The notes under the pieces: generated by a model
What the model saw: the letters and a program-made list of their open reading frames with translations, nothing else
Told to the model about the DNA's origin: nothing
Databases searched by the model: none
Translations under genes and position numbers: made by a program
Shown here: one piece after another, positions 47,238 to 55,728 of the stretch
Layout: the number at the start of each line of letters is the position of its first letter
Position numbering within the stretch: the stretch's first letter is position 1
NCBI RefSeq assembly: GCF_003986935.1
Contig: NZ_RJZE01000002.1
Location: 310,001 to 374,000 of the forward strand
Source of the DNA: Paraburkholderia kururiensis JCM 10599 = LMG 19447
GTDB taxonomy: Bacteria; Pseudomonadota; Gammaproteobacteria; Burkholderiales; Burkholderiaceae
DNA: 64,000 nucleotides
Reading direction: 5' to 3'

Positions 47238-49594
47238 ACTGCGTGAACTGGACCGTCGCCGTGCGCGCGCTGTGCGAGTACACCGCCAAGCGCGGCGACC
47301 TCGACCTGCGCTTCACGCCGTCGCCCACCGCGGACGAAGGACGCGCCGGCCATCTCGCCGTCGCCGGCCGCCGCCCCGCGCATTACGAGACCGAGGTCGC
47401 TGTGTCCGGCACGTGGGGCGAACTCACCGTGCGCGGACGCGCCGACGGCTACGATCCGCTGGCCCGGCGCGTCGAAGAGATCAAGACCTATCGCGGCGAC
47501 CTGAATGCGATGCGCGAAAACCATCGCGCGCTGCATTGGGCGCAGGTACGCATCTACGGCTGGCTGCTGTGCGAGAAACTCGGGCTCGATGCCATCGAAC
47601 TGGCACTCGTCTATTACGACATCGGCTCGCAGCGGGAAACCGTGCTGACCGAGACCGCCACCGCGGCCGCCCTCAAGGCGCATTTCGACGACCACTGCGG
47701 CCGCTTTCTCGCATGGGCCCGCGAAGAGATGGCGCATCGTGCCGCGCGCGACGCCGCGCTCACGGCGCTGCGCCTGCCTTTCGACGACTTTCGCAGCGGC
47801 CAGCGCACGCTCGCGGAGTCGGTCTATCGCGCCGCGGTGAGCGGGCGCAGCCTGCTCGCCCAGGCGCCCACGGGCATCGGCAAGACCATCGGCACGCTGT
47901 TTCCGCTTCTGAAGGCGTGTCCGCGCGCGGGACTCGACAAGATCTACTTCCTCACCGCGAAGAGTTCGGGGCGACAGGTGGCGCTCGATACGCTGGAAAA
48001 GCTCGCGCAGGCGCAGGTCGAAGGCTCTGCCGGCGCCGCAACCGCGGCCCTGCCGTTGCGCATCGTCGAACTCGTAGCGCGCGAGAAATCCTGCGAGCAT
48101 CCCGACAAGGCTTGCCACGGCGAGTCGTGTCCGCTTGCGCGCGGCTTCTACGACCGCCTGCCCGCCGCGCGCAGCGCCGCTGTCGCCGCAGGCCGGCTCG
48201 ACCGCGCCGCGCTGCGCGCGGTGGCGCTGGACCATGACGTATGTCCGTACTACCTGAGCCAGGAGCTGGTGCGCTGGAGCGACGTCGTGGTGGGCGACTA
48301 CAACTACTACTTCGACGTGAGCGCCCTGCTACCCATGCTGGGCGCGCAGAACGGCTGGCGCGTCGGCGTGCTCGTCGACGAGGCGCACAACCTGCCCGAC
48401 CGCGCACGCAGCATGTACTCGGCCGAACTCGCGCAGACCCGGCTCGACGCCGTGCGGCGTGGCGCACCCAAGCCGCTCGCGAGCGCGCTCATGCGCGTGC
48501 ATCGGCGCTGGAACGCGCTGCACGCCGACCAGCACGAGTCGTATCGCGCAGGCGACACGTTGCCAGCCGAATTCATCGCCGCGCTCGAGCAGGCCTGCGC
48601 CACGATCGGCGATTACTTCGCGGACCATCCGCAGCCGCACGACGCCGAACTCGAACGGTTCTACTTCGACGCCCTGCATTTCGCCCGCCTCGCCGAGCGC
48701 TTCGACAAGCACTCGCTCTTCGACATCACGCTCGCCCCGCCGCACCCGGTGCGCGGCGCGCGCAGCAAGCGCTCCACGCTGTGCGTGCGCAACGTGGTGC
48801 CGGCCGGCGCGCTGCGGCCGCGCATGGCGCAGGCGCATTGTGTCGCGCTGTTCTCGGGCACGCTCGCGCCCTCGGGCTACTACGCCGACATGCTCGGCCT
48901 GCCTGACGAGACCGTGAGCATCGATATCGGCTCGCCATTCAGCGCGGCGCAGCTCGACGTCTACGTGACGCATGGCATTTCGACGCGCTATCGCGACCGC
49001 GAGGGGTCGCTTGCCGCCATTGCGGACCGGGTGGGCGACCAGTTCGCGCGGCAGCCCGGCAATTACCTGTGCTTCTTCAGCAGCTACGACTACCTGGAAC
49101 GCGCTGCCCACGCCTTCGCGTCGCGCTATCCGCATGTGCCGGTCTGGCAGCAGTCGCGCACGATGGACGAAGCGGCGCAACAGGCCTTTATCGCGCGCGT
49201 CGTGCCTGACGGCTGCGGCGTAGGCTTCGCGGTACTCGGCGGCGCCTTCGGCGAGGGCATCGATCTGCCCGGCACGCGGCTCATCGGCACCTTCATCGCG
49301 ACGCTGGGCCTGCCGCAGGTGAACGACGTCAACGAGCAGATGCGCGAGCGCATGCAACAGCTCTATGGCGCCGGCTTCGACTATGCGTATCTCATTCCCG
49401 GTCTTCGCAAAGTAGTACAGGCAGCAGGCCGCGTGATCCGCACGCCGGAAGATCGCGGCGTGGTGTATCTGCTTGACGACCGCTTTGCACGTGCCGACGT
49501 GCGCGCGCTGCTGCCCGCGTGGTGGCGTGTGCAGACGTGGTCCGTCAAAGCGAGTCGCGCTACGGGCGCTACGGGCGCCACGCTGCAGCCCTGA
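47234..49594 (+). CDS. Iron-sulfur superfamily 2 helicase with N-terminal nuclease domain
   Basis: DNA helicase of 786 residues in the XPD/DinG/Rad3 group. The N-terminal 170 residues form a PD-(D/E)xK nuclease of the RecB/Cas4 kind (D71, then EIKTY with E82 and K84, then QVRIYGWLL). Walker A is APTGIGKT (211-218); a four-Cys iron-sulfur motif follows (SCEHPDKACHGESCPLA ... CPYYLSQ); the DEAH box is VDEAHN; C-terminal motifs include GEGIDLPG and QAAGRVIRTPEDRG. GTG start at 47234 in the stop of the FAN1-like gene. The pair probably acts together in crosslink or stalled-fork repair. Confidence 0.92.
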   Translation: MNCVNWTVAVRALCEYTAKRGDLDLRFTPSPTADEGRAGHLAVAGRRPAHYETEVAVSGTWGELTVRGRADGYDPLARRVEEIKTYRGDLNAMRENHRALHWAQVRIYGWLLCEKLGLDAIELALVYYDIGSQRETVLTETATAAALKAHFDDHCGRFLAWAREEMAHRAARDAALTALRLPFDDFRSGQRTLAESVYRAAVSGRSLLAQAPTGIGKTIGTLFPLLKACPRAGLDKIYFLTAKSSGRQVALDTLEKLAQAQVEGSAGAATAALPLRIVELVAREKSCEHPDKACHGESCPLARGFYDRLPAARSAAVAAGRLDRAALRAVALDHDVCPYYLSQELVRWSDVVVGDYNYYFDVSALLPMLGAQNGWRVGVLVDEAHNLPDRARSMYSAELAQTRLDAVRRGAPKPLASALMRVHRRWNALHADQHESYRAGDTLPAEFIAALEQACATIGDYFADHPQPHDAELERFYFDALHFARLAERFDKHSLFDITLAPPHPVRGARSKRSTLCVRNVVPAGALRPRMAQAHCVALFSGTLAPSGYYADMLGLPDETVSIDIGSPFSAAQLDVYVTHGISTRYRDREGSLAAIADRVGDQFARQPGNYLCFFSSYDYLERAAHAFASRYPHVPVWQQSRTMDEAAQQAFIARVVPDGCGVGFAVLGGAFGEGIDLPGTRLIGTFIATLGLPQVNDVNEQMRERMQQLYGAGFDYAYLIPGLRKVVQAAGRVIRTPEDRGVVYLLDDRFARADVRALLPAWWRVQTWSVKASRATGATGATLQP

Positions 49595-50115
49595 AGCGCG
49601 CCTGAGCGGTCGCGTTGCCGCTTCCCGTTGCGATTACGAAAAGGTGAGCATAAATTCCGTCGGCGGGCGAATGCCCGCCCATTCGGATATGCATAACCGA
49701 TCAGAGACGAACTCCGCACCCGTGTAATAAAAGTTACTCAATTCAGCCCTACATTAAAACCCATTCGGCAGCATTTTCTGGGCAATAAAGTGCTATTATT
49801 CGATTTGAATTGAATTCATCATACATAACTACTCGACGCACCACGCTCGGCCCGACAGGGTCTGCCCGCGCGCGCGTACGCCCGTTCGATTAATACGGCG
49901 GCGTTTTGTCCGGGTGCAAGAAAATGTACCGCCGATATTGCATTCTAAAATTGTGCGGTTATCATGGCACTCCCGTTGCCGAGATACGCCGATTTACCGG
50001 AATTACCCGATTTTTCCTCGCCCATTGGCTTTCAGGTAATTCCTGCCTGGGAAAAGACAAACCCGACAAACCCGACAAACCCGGCCAACCCGGCACGCTT
50101 GAGACTGGAGACGCA
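49595..50115. other. AT-richer intergenic region downstream of the helicase
   Basis: About 520 bases. A stem-loop ggcgggc/gcccgcc lies at 49662-49679, perhaps the end of the nuclease-helicase transcript. The stretch 49720-49840 is AT-rich compared with everything around and should hold the promoter of the next gene. At 50058-50095 there are degenerate 9-base repeats (cccgacaaa). No gene recognised. Confidence 0.5.
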
Positions 50116-50313
50116 ATGCTGAGTCCACATGAATTTGCCACTTTGATGCTGGTTAAAGAGGCGCCGGACCAGGTCGATTTCAGCCGCGCCGAACTGGACG
50201 CGCTGCTCGAACGGCAGCTCGTCTCGCTCGAAGAATTGGCCTGCGGCCAACGTCGCGCCCGCTTGACGAGCGACGGCGACTCCTTTCTCAAGGCGTTCGA
50301 CCGCTCGCATTGA
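50116..50313 (+). CDS. Small winged-helix-like protein of unknown function
   Basis: A 65-residue protein (MLSPHEFATLMLVKEAPDQV...) with a pattern of helix-helix-helix then strands (RAELDALLERQLVSLEEL ... ARLTSDGDSFLKAF), which resembles a winged helix such as those in small DNA-binding proteins. No specific family assigned. ATG 50116 follows CTGGAG. A longer frame from 49906 would add a Lys/Pro/Asp repeat stretch with no family character. It lies 200 bases upstream of the phasin gene. Confidence 0.65.
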   Translation: MLSPHEFATLMLVKEAPDQVDFSRAELDALLERQLVSLEELACGQRRARLTSDGDSFLKAFDRSH

Positions 50314-50511
50314 AAGGCACAGCGTTCGCGCGCGGCGGCGCCGCCCTGACTCGGCGCCACCGCCTTGCTGTACACGAAGTTCGATCAGCTTTCATCGCTC
50401 GTGACGTCCATGCATGCCGTGCATCGGCGTTCCGACATCGCCACCCGCCGTCGCCCTGCGCGCCGCTATCGTCAACGGCTCGCGTGGCACCGGCTCTAGA
50501 GGAGTTTCATC

Positions 50512-51084
50512 ATGGCTCTACCGGGTCAGGACCAGATCGTTACCGCACAGAAAGCTAATGCCGACGCGTTCTTCGCGTTTGCGAACACGCTCTTCGAAGG
50601 CATGGAAAAGCTCGCTGCGCTGAACCTGCAGGCGGCGAAGTCGAATCTCGCCGAAGCGCAAGGCAATGCGCTCAAGGCGGTCGAGTGCTCGGCCAACCCG
50701 CAGGAATGGGTCGCGCTGCAAGCCGCGCTCGTCGCGCCGCTCACCGAGAAGGTCATGGCCTACGGCCGCCATGTGTTCGACATCGCGTCGGCCACTCAGG
50801 GCTCGCTCGCGCAGATCGCCGAGGGGCAATACGAGCGCTATAACGGACGCTTCCAGGCGTTCGTGGAAGAAGCCGGCAAGAGCGCGCCGGCCGGGTCCGA
50901 GGCGGCCATCGCGGCATGGAAGTCGGCCATCGGCACCACCTCCACGCTCTACGACACGCTGCAAAAAGCCAGCAAGCAGGCCATGCAGGTCACCGAAAGC
51001 AATCTCGAAGCACTCACCACCGCCGCCTCGAAGGCCGCGCGGCGCAGCGCCGAGCAAGCCGCCGCCGGCACGGCAAAGCGCTAA
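50512..51084 (+). CDS. phaP: Phasin family protein (PHB granule-associated)
   Basis: Phasin of 190 residues that coats polyhydroxybutyrate granules and controls their size. It is mostly amphipathic helix (ANADAFFAFANTLFEGMEKL; AALNLQAAKSNLAEAQGN; QIAEGQYERYNGRFQAFVEE) with a Lys/Ala-rich C-terminus, typical of Burkholderia/Cupriavidus phasins. AGAGGAGTTTCATC precedes the ATG. It is followed 183 bases later by an acetoacetyl-CoA reductase gene on the same strand, which fits. Confidence 0.92.
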   Translation: MALPGQDQIVTAQKANADAFFAFANTLFEGMEKLAALNLQAAKSNLAEAQGNALKAVECSANPQEWVALQAALVAPLTEKVMAYGRHVFDIASATQGSLAQIAEGQYERYNGRFQAFVEEAGKSAPAGSEAAIAAWKSAIGTTSTLYDTLQKASKQAMQVTESNLEALTTAASKAARRSAEQAAAGTAKR

Positions 51085-51266
51085 ACGAAGCACGGGCGCT
51101 CACGCCCGTGCTGCTGGTTTCGTCCTGCAAAGGCAGGATTCCTTATTTCAAGCTGATTGCATATCGGGGCACCGGCGCCTCGCTCGCGCCGATGCGAATT
51201 TCGTATTGACCCAAGGCCGTGCCGCGAGCGCCTGCTCCCGGTGCAGCCGTTTTTGAGGAAAAACCG

Positions 51267-52010
51267 ATGGCAAAGCAGATCGCCGTAGTGACGGGCGGCA
51301 TGGGCGGTATTGGCGAAGCGATCAGCATCCGGCTTCACGACGCGGGCTACGCCGTGGTCGTCACCTGCTCCCCCAGCAACACCGACGCCTCCGGCTGGCT
51401 CGCCCGCATGGAGACGCAAGGCCGACAGTTCCGCGCCTATCCGGTGGACGTGGCCGACTTCGACTCCTGCACGCGCTGCGTCGCGCAGATCCAGAGCGAA
51501 GTGGGACCGGTGGACATCCTGATCAACAATGCCGGCATCACCCGGGATGCGAGCTTCAAGAAGCTCGACAAGGTCAACTGGGACGCCGTGCTGCGCACCA
51601 ACCTGGACTCCGTGTTCAACATGACCAAGCCGGTATGCGACGGCATGGTGGAGCGCGGCTGGGGGCGCATCGTCAACATTTCCTCGATCATCGGCAGCAA
51701 GGGCGGCTTCGGGCAGACCAACTATGCGGCCGCGAAGGCCGGCATGCACGGCTTCACGAAGGCACTCGCGCTCGAAGTGGCGAAGAAAGGCGTCACGGTG
51801 AACACCGTGTCGCCCGGCTTCATCGCGACGAAGATGGTGATGGCCGTGCCCGAAGAAATCCGCGAAACGAAGATCATCCCGCAGATTCCGGTGGGCAGGT
51901 TGGGCGACCCAGACGAAGTCGCGGCGCTCGTCGCCTATCTGTGCTCGCGCGAGGCCGGGTTCGTGACGGGCGCGAACATCGCCATCAACGGCGGGCAGTA
52001 TCTCCAGTAA
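51267..52010 (+). CDS. phaB: Acetoacetyl-CoA reductase (PhaB/FabG-type SDR)
   Basis: NADPH-dependent short-chain dehydrogenase, 247 residues, which makes (R)-3-hydroxybutyryl-CoA for PHB. The nucleotide site is VTGGMGGIGEAI; catalytic Ser is in VNISSIIGSKGGFGQ and Tyr/Lys in YAAAKAGMHGFTKA; the C-terminus (NIAINGGQYLQ) is close to that of PhaB proteins. Distinction from FabG relies on the phasin neighbour and the GGMGGIGEA start. TGAGGAAAAACC precedes ATG 51267. Confidence 0.9.
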   Translation: MAKQIAVVTGGMGGIGEAISIRLHDAGYAVVVTCSPSNTDASGWLARMETQGRQFRAYPVDVADFDSCTRCVAQIQSEVGPVDILINNAGITRDASFKKLDKVNWDAVLRTNLDSVFNMTKPVCDGMVERGWGRIVNISSIIGSKGGFGQTNYAAAKAGMHGFTKALALEVAKKGVTVNTVSPGFIATKMVMAVPEEIRETKIIPQIPVGRLGDPDEVAALVAYLCSREAGFVTGANIAINGGQYLQ

Positions 52011-52045
52011 CGGCGCGTACGCTAAACCGTCTACGGAGGGCTGCA

Positions 52046-52201
52046 ATGAACGAAACGACGGCTATCGTCGTGGGATCGTGCGCGCTCGCCATGGCCGCGA
52101 TCTTCGTCGCGGGACACTACCGTCTGGAGCAGTGGCGGCGCAAGAAACTGGGGCTCGGGCTGATCGACGTGCGCCGGCATTGGCGACACGGGCGGCATTG
52201 A
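52046..52201 (+). CDS. Small single-helix membrane protein
   Basis: A 51-residue protein: one membrane helix (AIVVGSCALAMAAIFVAGHY) followed by a strongly basic tail (RLEQWRRKKLGLG ... RRHWRHGRH). No family assigned. CGGAGGG five bases before ATG 52046 is a very good ribosome site. It lies 35 bases after phaB and may be in the same transcript. Confidence 0.65.
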   Translation: MNETTAIVVGSCALAMAAIFVAGHYRLEQWRRKKLGLGLIDVRRHWRHGRH

Positions 52202-52370
52202 GCGCTGCCGCGTGCCATCGTGAGCGGCCGTCGCGGCGCATCGGGGCACGGACCCGGGCCACGGCCACGGCACGCACGAGCCGCCGCCCTGCCGGTCCGG
52301 GGCCACCGTCCGTGGCAAAATCGGGCCGCTGCGCCGGCTGATCGGCGCAGCGAAACCTGAAGGCAATCGT

Positions 52371-52640
52371 ATGGACATCAACAAACAGCTCGCCGCACTC
52401 ACTACTTCCGAACTGCAAACAGCCGGCGCGAGCCAGGCGACCGCCATCGCGGTCAGCGTGCTGCTCCGGCACCTGCGCTCGCCGGAACTCGCGAAACTCC
52501 TCTCGGCCGCGTTCGAAAACCACCAGGCCGTCATGCTGCAGACGCCATGGCCCGACCAGATGCTGCAGTCGTTCGAAGCGACGCGGCGCTTCCTCGAAGG
52601 CGCGGCACAGGTCAGTCCCGATACCGGCGAGCGCGGCTAA
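52371..52640 (+). CDS. Small helical protein of unknown function
   Basis: An 89-residue soluble, probably all-helical protein (MDINKQLAALTTSELQTAGA...; LLRHLRSPELAKLLSAAFEN). No recognised domain. Codon usage matches the neighbours. It ends overlapping by four bases with the convergent hydroxylase gene. Confidence 0.65.
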   Translation: MDINKQLAALTTSELQTAGASQATAIAVSVLLRHLRSPELAKLLSAAFENHQAVMLQTPWPDQMLQSFEATRRFLEGAAQVSPDTGERG

Positions 52641-53554
52641 CGGCGCTCCAGCAGCGCGGCAACGGCGGGCACAGCCGATGCCGCTGAATCGACTGAATCG
52701 CCTGCCTCGCCTGAATCACATAAGGCACGCGACGCATATGACTCGCGGCGCCAGGGCCACAGCAACGCATCAGCGATGCTCTGTGGCGCCGCGAGCGAAT
52801 CCAGACCGATCTCGACGAATTCGTCAGGCCGCGGCCGGCGCAGCGTGCCGAACACCATGTCCCACAGCGGCAGCAGGTCGCAGAAATTGCGGTTGTAGTC
52901 GGCAGCATGCCGCGAATGGTGCAGCCGGTGATACTGCGGATGGCTCACGACGAGACCGAACCGCCGCGGAGAGAACCGCAGATTCAGGTGCGCCACGTGG
53001 TGGTTCACGAGAAACACCATGCCCACCGCCATCCCCACGCTCGTGGGCGCCTTGAATACGATTCCGACAAGCGGATACAGCAGCGCGGTCTTGATGACCG
53101 GCTCCAGCCAGAAGTGCCGGTAGCCGAGCGTGACGTCGTAATGCGGCGCGCTGTGATGCAGTTCGTGCATGCGCCACAGCACCGCGAACCGGTGCTGTGC
53201 GCGATGAAACAGGTATTCGAGCAGATCCGTCATCAACAGCACGGCAGCAAAGGCTTCGCACCAGCCCACCACGCCCTCGCGGAACGTCACCCATCCGCCG
53301 CCGAGCGCCCGCGTAAGCGCCAGGGAAACACCAAGCGCGAACGGTCGCAACAAGGCAAGCGCCGCGAGCATGGCGATCATGTAGCGGACGTTGAACCACG
53401 CATGCTTTGCAGAGGCCGCCTGCGCATGCGGAACGCGTGCCTCGATCGCCATTGCGACACCGAGCACGGCGCCTGCCGTCGCCAGCGAAGCGAGGAAATC
53501 TGCCGGCAGGGCTGCGAGCCAGTGTGCCGCGTCGGCGGAGAAGCCGTTGCTCAT
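52637..53554 (-). CDS. Sterol desaturase/fatty acid hydroxylase family protein
   Basis: Membrane-bound diiron hydroxylase of 305 residues with about four helices. The histidine boxes HRAQH, HELHHSAPH and HRLHHSRH (plus HHVAHLN) bind the diiron site. Substrates in the family are lipids or sterols; the bacterial members hydroxylate fatty acyl chains or carotenoids. The C-terminal tail is Ala/Ser-rich. ATG 53554. No partner genes nearby. Confidence 0.9.
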   Translation of the reverse strand: MSNGFSADAAHWLAALPADFLASLATAGAVLGVAMAIEARVPHAQAASAKHAWFNVRYMIAMLAALALLRPFALGVSLALTRALGGGWVTFREGVVGWCEAFAAVLLMTDLLEYLFHRAQHRFAVLWRMHELHHSAPHYDVTLGYRHFWLEPVIKTALLYPLVGIVFKAPTSVGMAVGMVFLVNHHVAHLNLRFSPRRFGLVVSHPQYHRLHHSRHAADYNRNFCDLLPLWDMVFGTLRRPRPDEFVEIGLDSLAAPQSIADALLWPWRRESYASRALCDSGEAGDSVDSAASAVPAVAALLERR

Positions 53555-53778
53555 TGTCGTTTTCGTCCCCTTGCGGCGCGCACGATGCGGCGCGTGGCGA
53601 ATGCCTCGTTGTCTGTCTGAGTGTCGGCAGATGGTGGGGAATCTTGAGCGGGACCGGCCTGCCCTTGCAGAGAAACTGACCCGGTGCGGAACGATGCCGC
53701 AGCGTGTGCGGCAGCCGGCGTAGCGGCAAGCCGCACGCGACGGCTAGCACATAGCCGCCACGCCACCACACCGAGGCT

Positions 53779-54363
53779 TCAGCGGCCGAAGCGGGCGTCG
53801 CGGCTGTGAGGCTCCGCCGTCGCCCCGTGGGCGAGCTCGAAATACAGAGGATCGAACGCGAGCACGATGCCGAATACCGACGCCTGCCGGCGTCCGCTCG
53901 CGCCCCAGAATTGCACCTGGCCGCGTGCATCCACGAGAATCACCTCGCTGCAGCCGCCCTCGAAATAGGCGGCCACGCGGCGTTCCACGTCGTCGCGCCG
54001 GTCGCGATCGAGCAGCACTTCGACGCACAGGTCGGGAACGAACGGCACGGGCGCGTCCCGGTCGAACGTTTCCCATTTCTCGCACGGCATCCAGACGACG
54101 TCGGCGATTCGTATGCCATACGAGGGCGTGGTCACCGCAGCCGACATCACGGCGAGATGGCCGATCTGTTCGGTGAGCTGGCAATAGGCGTCCGTGAGCA
54201 CGATCTGCCGCCGCGCGGACGGCGGGGAATGGATCACCGCTTCACCGGCCTCGTCGACTTCATACCGTTCATGCCCGCTTGGTGCAGTCCAGCCCGCATC
54301 CGCACCGAGCCGGTGCCAGGAGGCTAACAGTCCATTGCGGTCCAGAAGAGAAGGCGTACCCAT
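53779..54363 (-). CDS. Uma2/DUF820-family restriction-endonuclease-like protein
   Basis: A 194-residue protein of the Uma2 (DUF820) family, which has a PD-(D/E)xK fold. Conserved-looking parts are RIADVVWMP, then PDLCVEVLLDRDRRDDVERR (a PD and E pair), and then SEVILVDARGQVQFWG. The family is abundant in cyanobacteria and patchy in others; its function is not established and members may be remnants of mobile elements. Single gene with no partner. ATG 54363. Confidence 0.8.
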   Translation of the reverse strand: MGTPSLLDRNGLLASWHRLGADAGWTAPSGHERYEVDEAGEAVIHSPPSARRQIVLTDAYCQLTEQIGHLAVMSAAVTTPSYGIRIADVVWMPCEKWETFDRDAPVPFVPDLCVEVLLDRDRRDDVERRVAAYFEGGCSEVILVDARGQVQFWGASGRRQASVFGIVLAFDPLYFELAHGATAEPHSRDARFGR

Positions 54364-54849
54364 AAGCGTCTCGTCGGGAAGTCACCTAAGCGTATACCCT
54401 CTACCCGCCTCTTAACAATTATTAAGTATGTGTGCAGCGCACAATCCAGGGTATGCTCAACGTAGCTTCGAGGCCCTTCAAGCGGGGGTTTTGATGGACG
54501 CTTCCGTGCAGCCGGTCTGCATTATGTGCCGCAGAGCCGCCACCCGCATGACTCAAAAATGGGGTCCGAATTCGAAGTCGAAGACGTAGAGACTTCGTTG
54601 TGCGGCGCGACAGCCGCCATTTGACGAGCGCACGTTGCGACACGCCGAATCACCGGGGGCTGCCGCCGAAACCGGCCTGGCGGGTTCCCGCGAGGATGGA
54701 TGGCAACCATGCCGGCCATCTCGGTGCCGTTCCACGGTGTACGGCTGGAACGTGCCGCTCATGCATCACGCGAACACCAAGGCTCGCCGGCGGGCACAGC
54801 AGCACAGCATGTCTTGCCACCGTCCGGCGCCACCTACCGGAGGTCCACC
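54364..54849. other. Intergenic region without a recognisable gene
   Basis: About 490 bases. A near-palindrome cttaacaattattaag (54411-54426) is a local AT-rich island just upstream of the Uma2-like gene and may be its promoter or operator. The remainder, including mixed frames from 54600 on, shows no ribosome site or domain. Confidence 0.5.
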
Positions 54850-55059
54850 ATGAAACTCGACGACGCGACTTTTCATCGACTGCGCCGTCTTGCTCCGGTC
54901 CTCGACGACATACTGGGCGCGAGGGAAGTCGAGCATGCGGATCAGGCCGTCAACGTGGCGGCGCTTGCGCAACTGTGCGCAGAGATCTTCGACGCGTATC
55001 GCGACCAGTACCCGGACGAGACCGCCCAGGCGCGCTGTGACGCGCTCGAATCGCAGTAG
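54850..55059 (+). CDS. Small helical protein of unknown function
   Basis: A 69-residue protein (MKLDDATFHRLRRLAPVLDDI...; AALAQLCAEIFDAYRDQYPD), acidic and probably helical. No family assigned. CCGGAGG six bases upstream of ATG 54850 supports it. It is convergent with the DUF1488 gene, 13 bases apart. Confidence 0.65.
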   Translation: MKLDDATFHRLRRLAPVLDDILGAREVEHADQAVNVAALAQLCAEIFDAYRDQYPDETAQARCDALESQ

Positions 55060-55072
55060 AGGATCGAGCGGG

Positions 55073-55345
55073 CTATTTGCGCACGCCGAAGTCGGCGACG
55101 GTCAGCACGACCCGCTCGCCGGGATGCGTGAGCACCTTGCGCTCGGCGACGGCGACGATGCGTTTGCGACCATCGGTAAATGCCTTGAGAACGCGCAATT
55201 CGCTGTCGCCCGGCTGTACCCAGAAATGCTGTTCGAGTGCGTCGCGCGTAATGGCGCATTCGATGTCGCGACCTCGACTCGACAGGAAAAAGACCACAGT
55301 GCGTCCATCCGGCGAAACGCCGGGTTCACGTTCAAGGGTTTCCAC
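55073..55345 (-). CDS. DUF1488 family protein
   Basis: Small protein of about 90 residues with the DUF1488 pattern: DGRTVVFFLSSRGRDIECAI, then RDALEQHFWVQPGDSE, then ERKVLTHPGERVVLTVADF. Function unknown. The start is uncertain: GTG 55345 gives the family length; GTG 55396 would add 17 residues. Single gene. Confidence 0.78.
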   Translation of the reverse strand: METLEREPGVSPDGRTVVFFLSSRGRDIECAITRDALEQHFWVQPGDSELRVLKAFTDGRKRIVAVAERKVLTHPGERVVLTVADFGVRK

Positions 55346-55728
55346 GATGAGAACTCGCCAGAATTTTTTTTGGCCGACCTGCGCCCCGACCCGCACCCCG
55401 CCTGCACCTCACCTGCACCTCACCTGCACCATATCGTACAGGCGAGACAACCTCATTCTCAAGCAAAACCAGCTGGCCGCGCGACGTTGCACGCGGCGTG
55501 CATATCGCCCGCACAACCGCGCAGGGCAAGCGGTTCGAGCAAGCGGTAAAAGTGCCGTCATGCCCTCACTGCGCGCACGGCAAACAAGGTAAAGACGATC
55601 GTCCGGCCACGCGTCTCAAGTCCCATTCGAAACTTCCCCGGCACCTTGTCGTATTCGCGATTGCGTATTCATCAGCCTAAATAACCGGCGGCGCATGCCG
55701 TATACATCGGTTAAAGCGTGCACAGAAT
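55346..55728. other. Intergenic region without a recognisable gene
   Basis: About 380 bases between divergent genes. It has a short tandem cacctgcacctcacctgcacc stretch (near 55404-55428) and a less GC-rich end at 55640-55690 that may be the promoter of the cyclase gene. Nothing else recognised. Confidence 0.45.

Noticed and set aside
49906..50115. Longer start for the small winged-helix-like protein
   Set aside because: The extra residues come from an AT-rich region and a Lys/Pro/Asp repeat, without family character; a good ribosome site precedes 50116.
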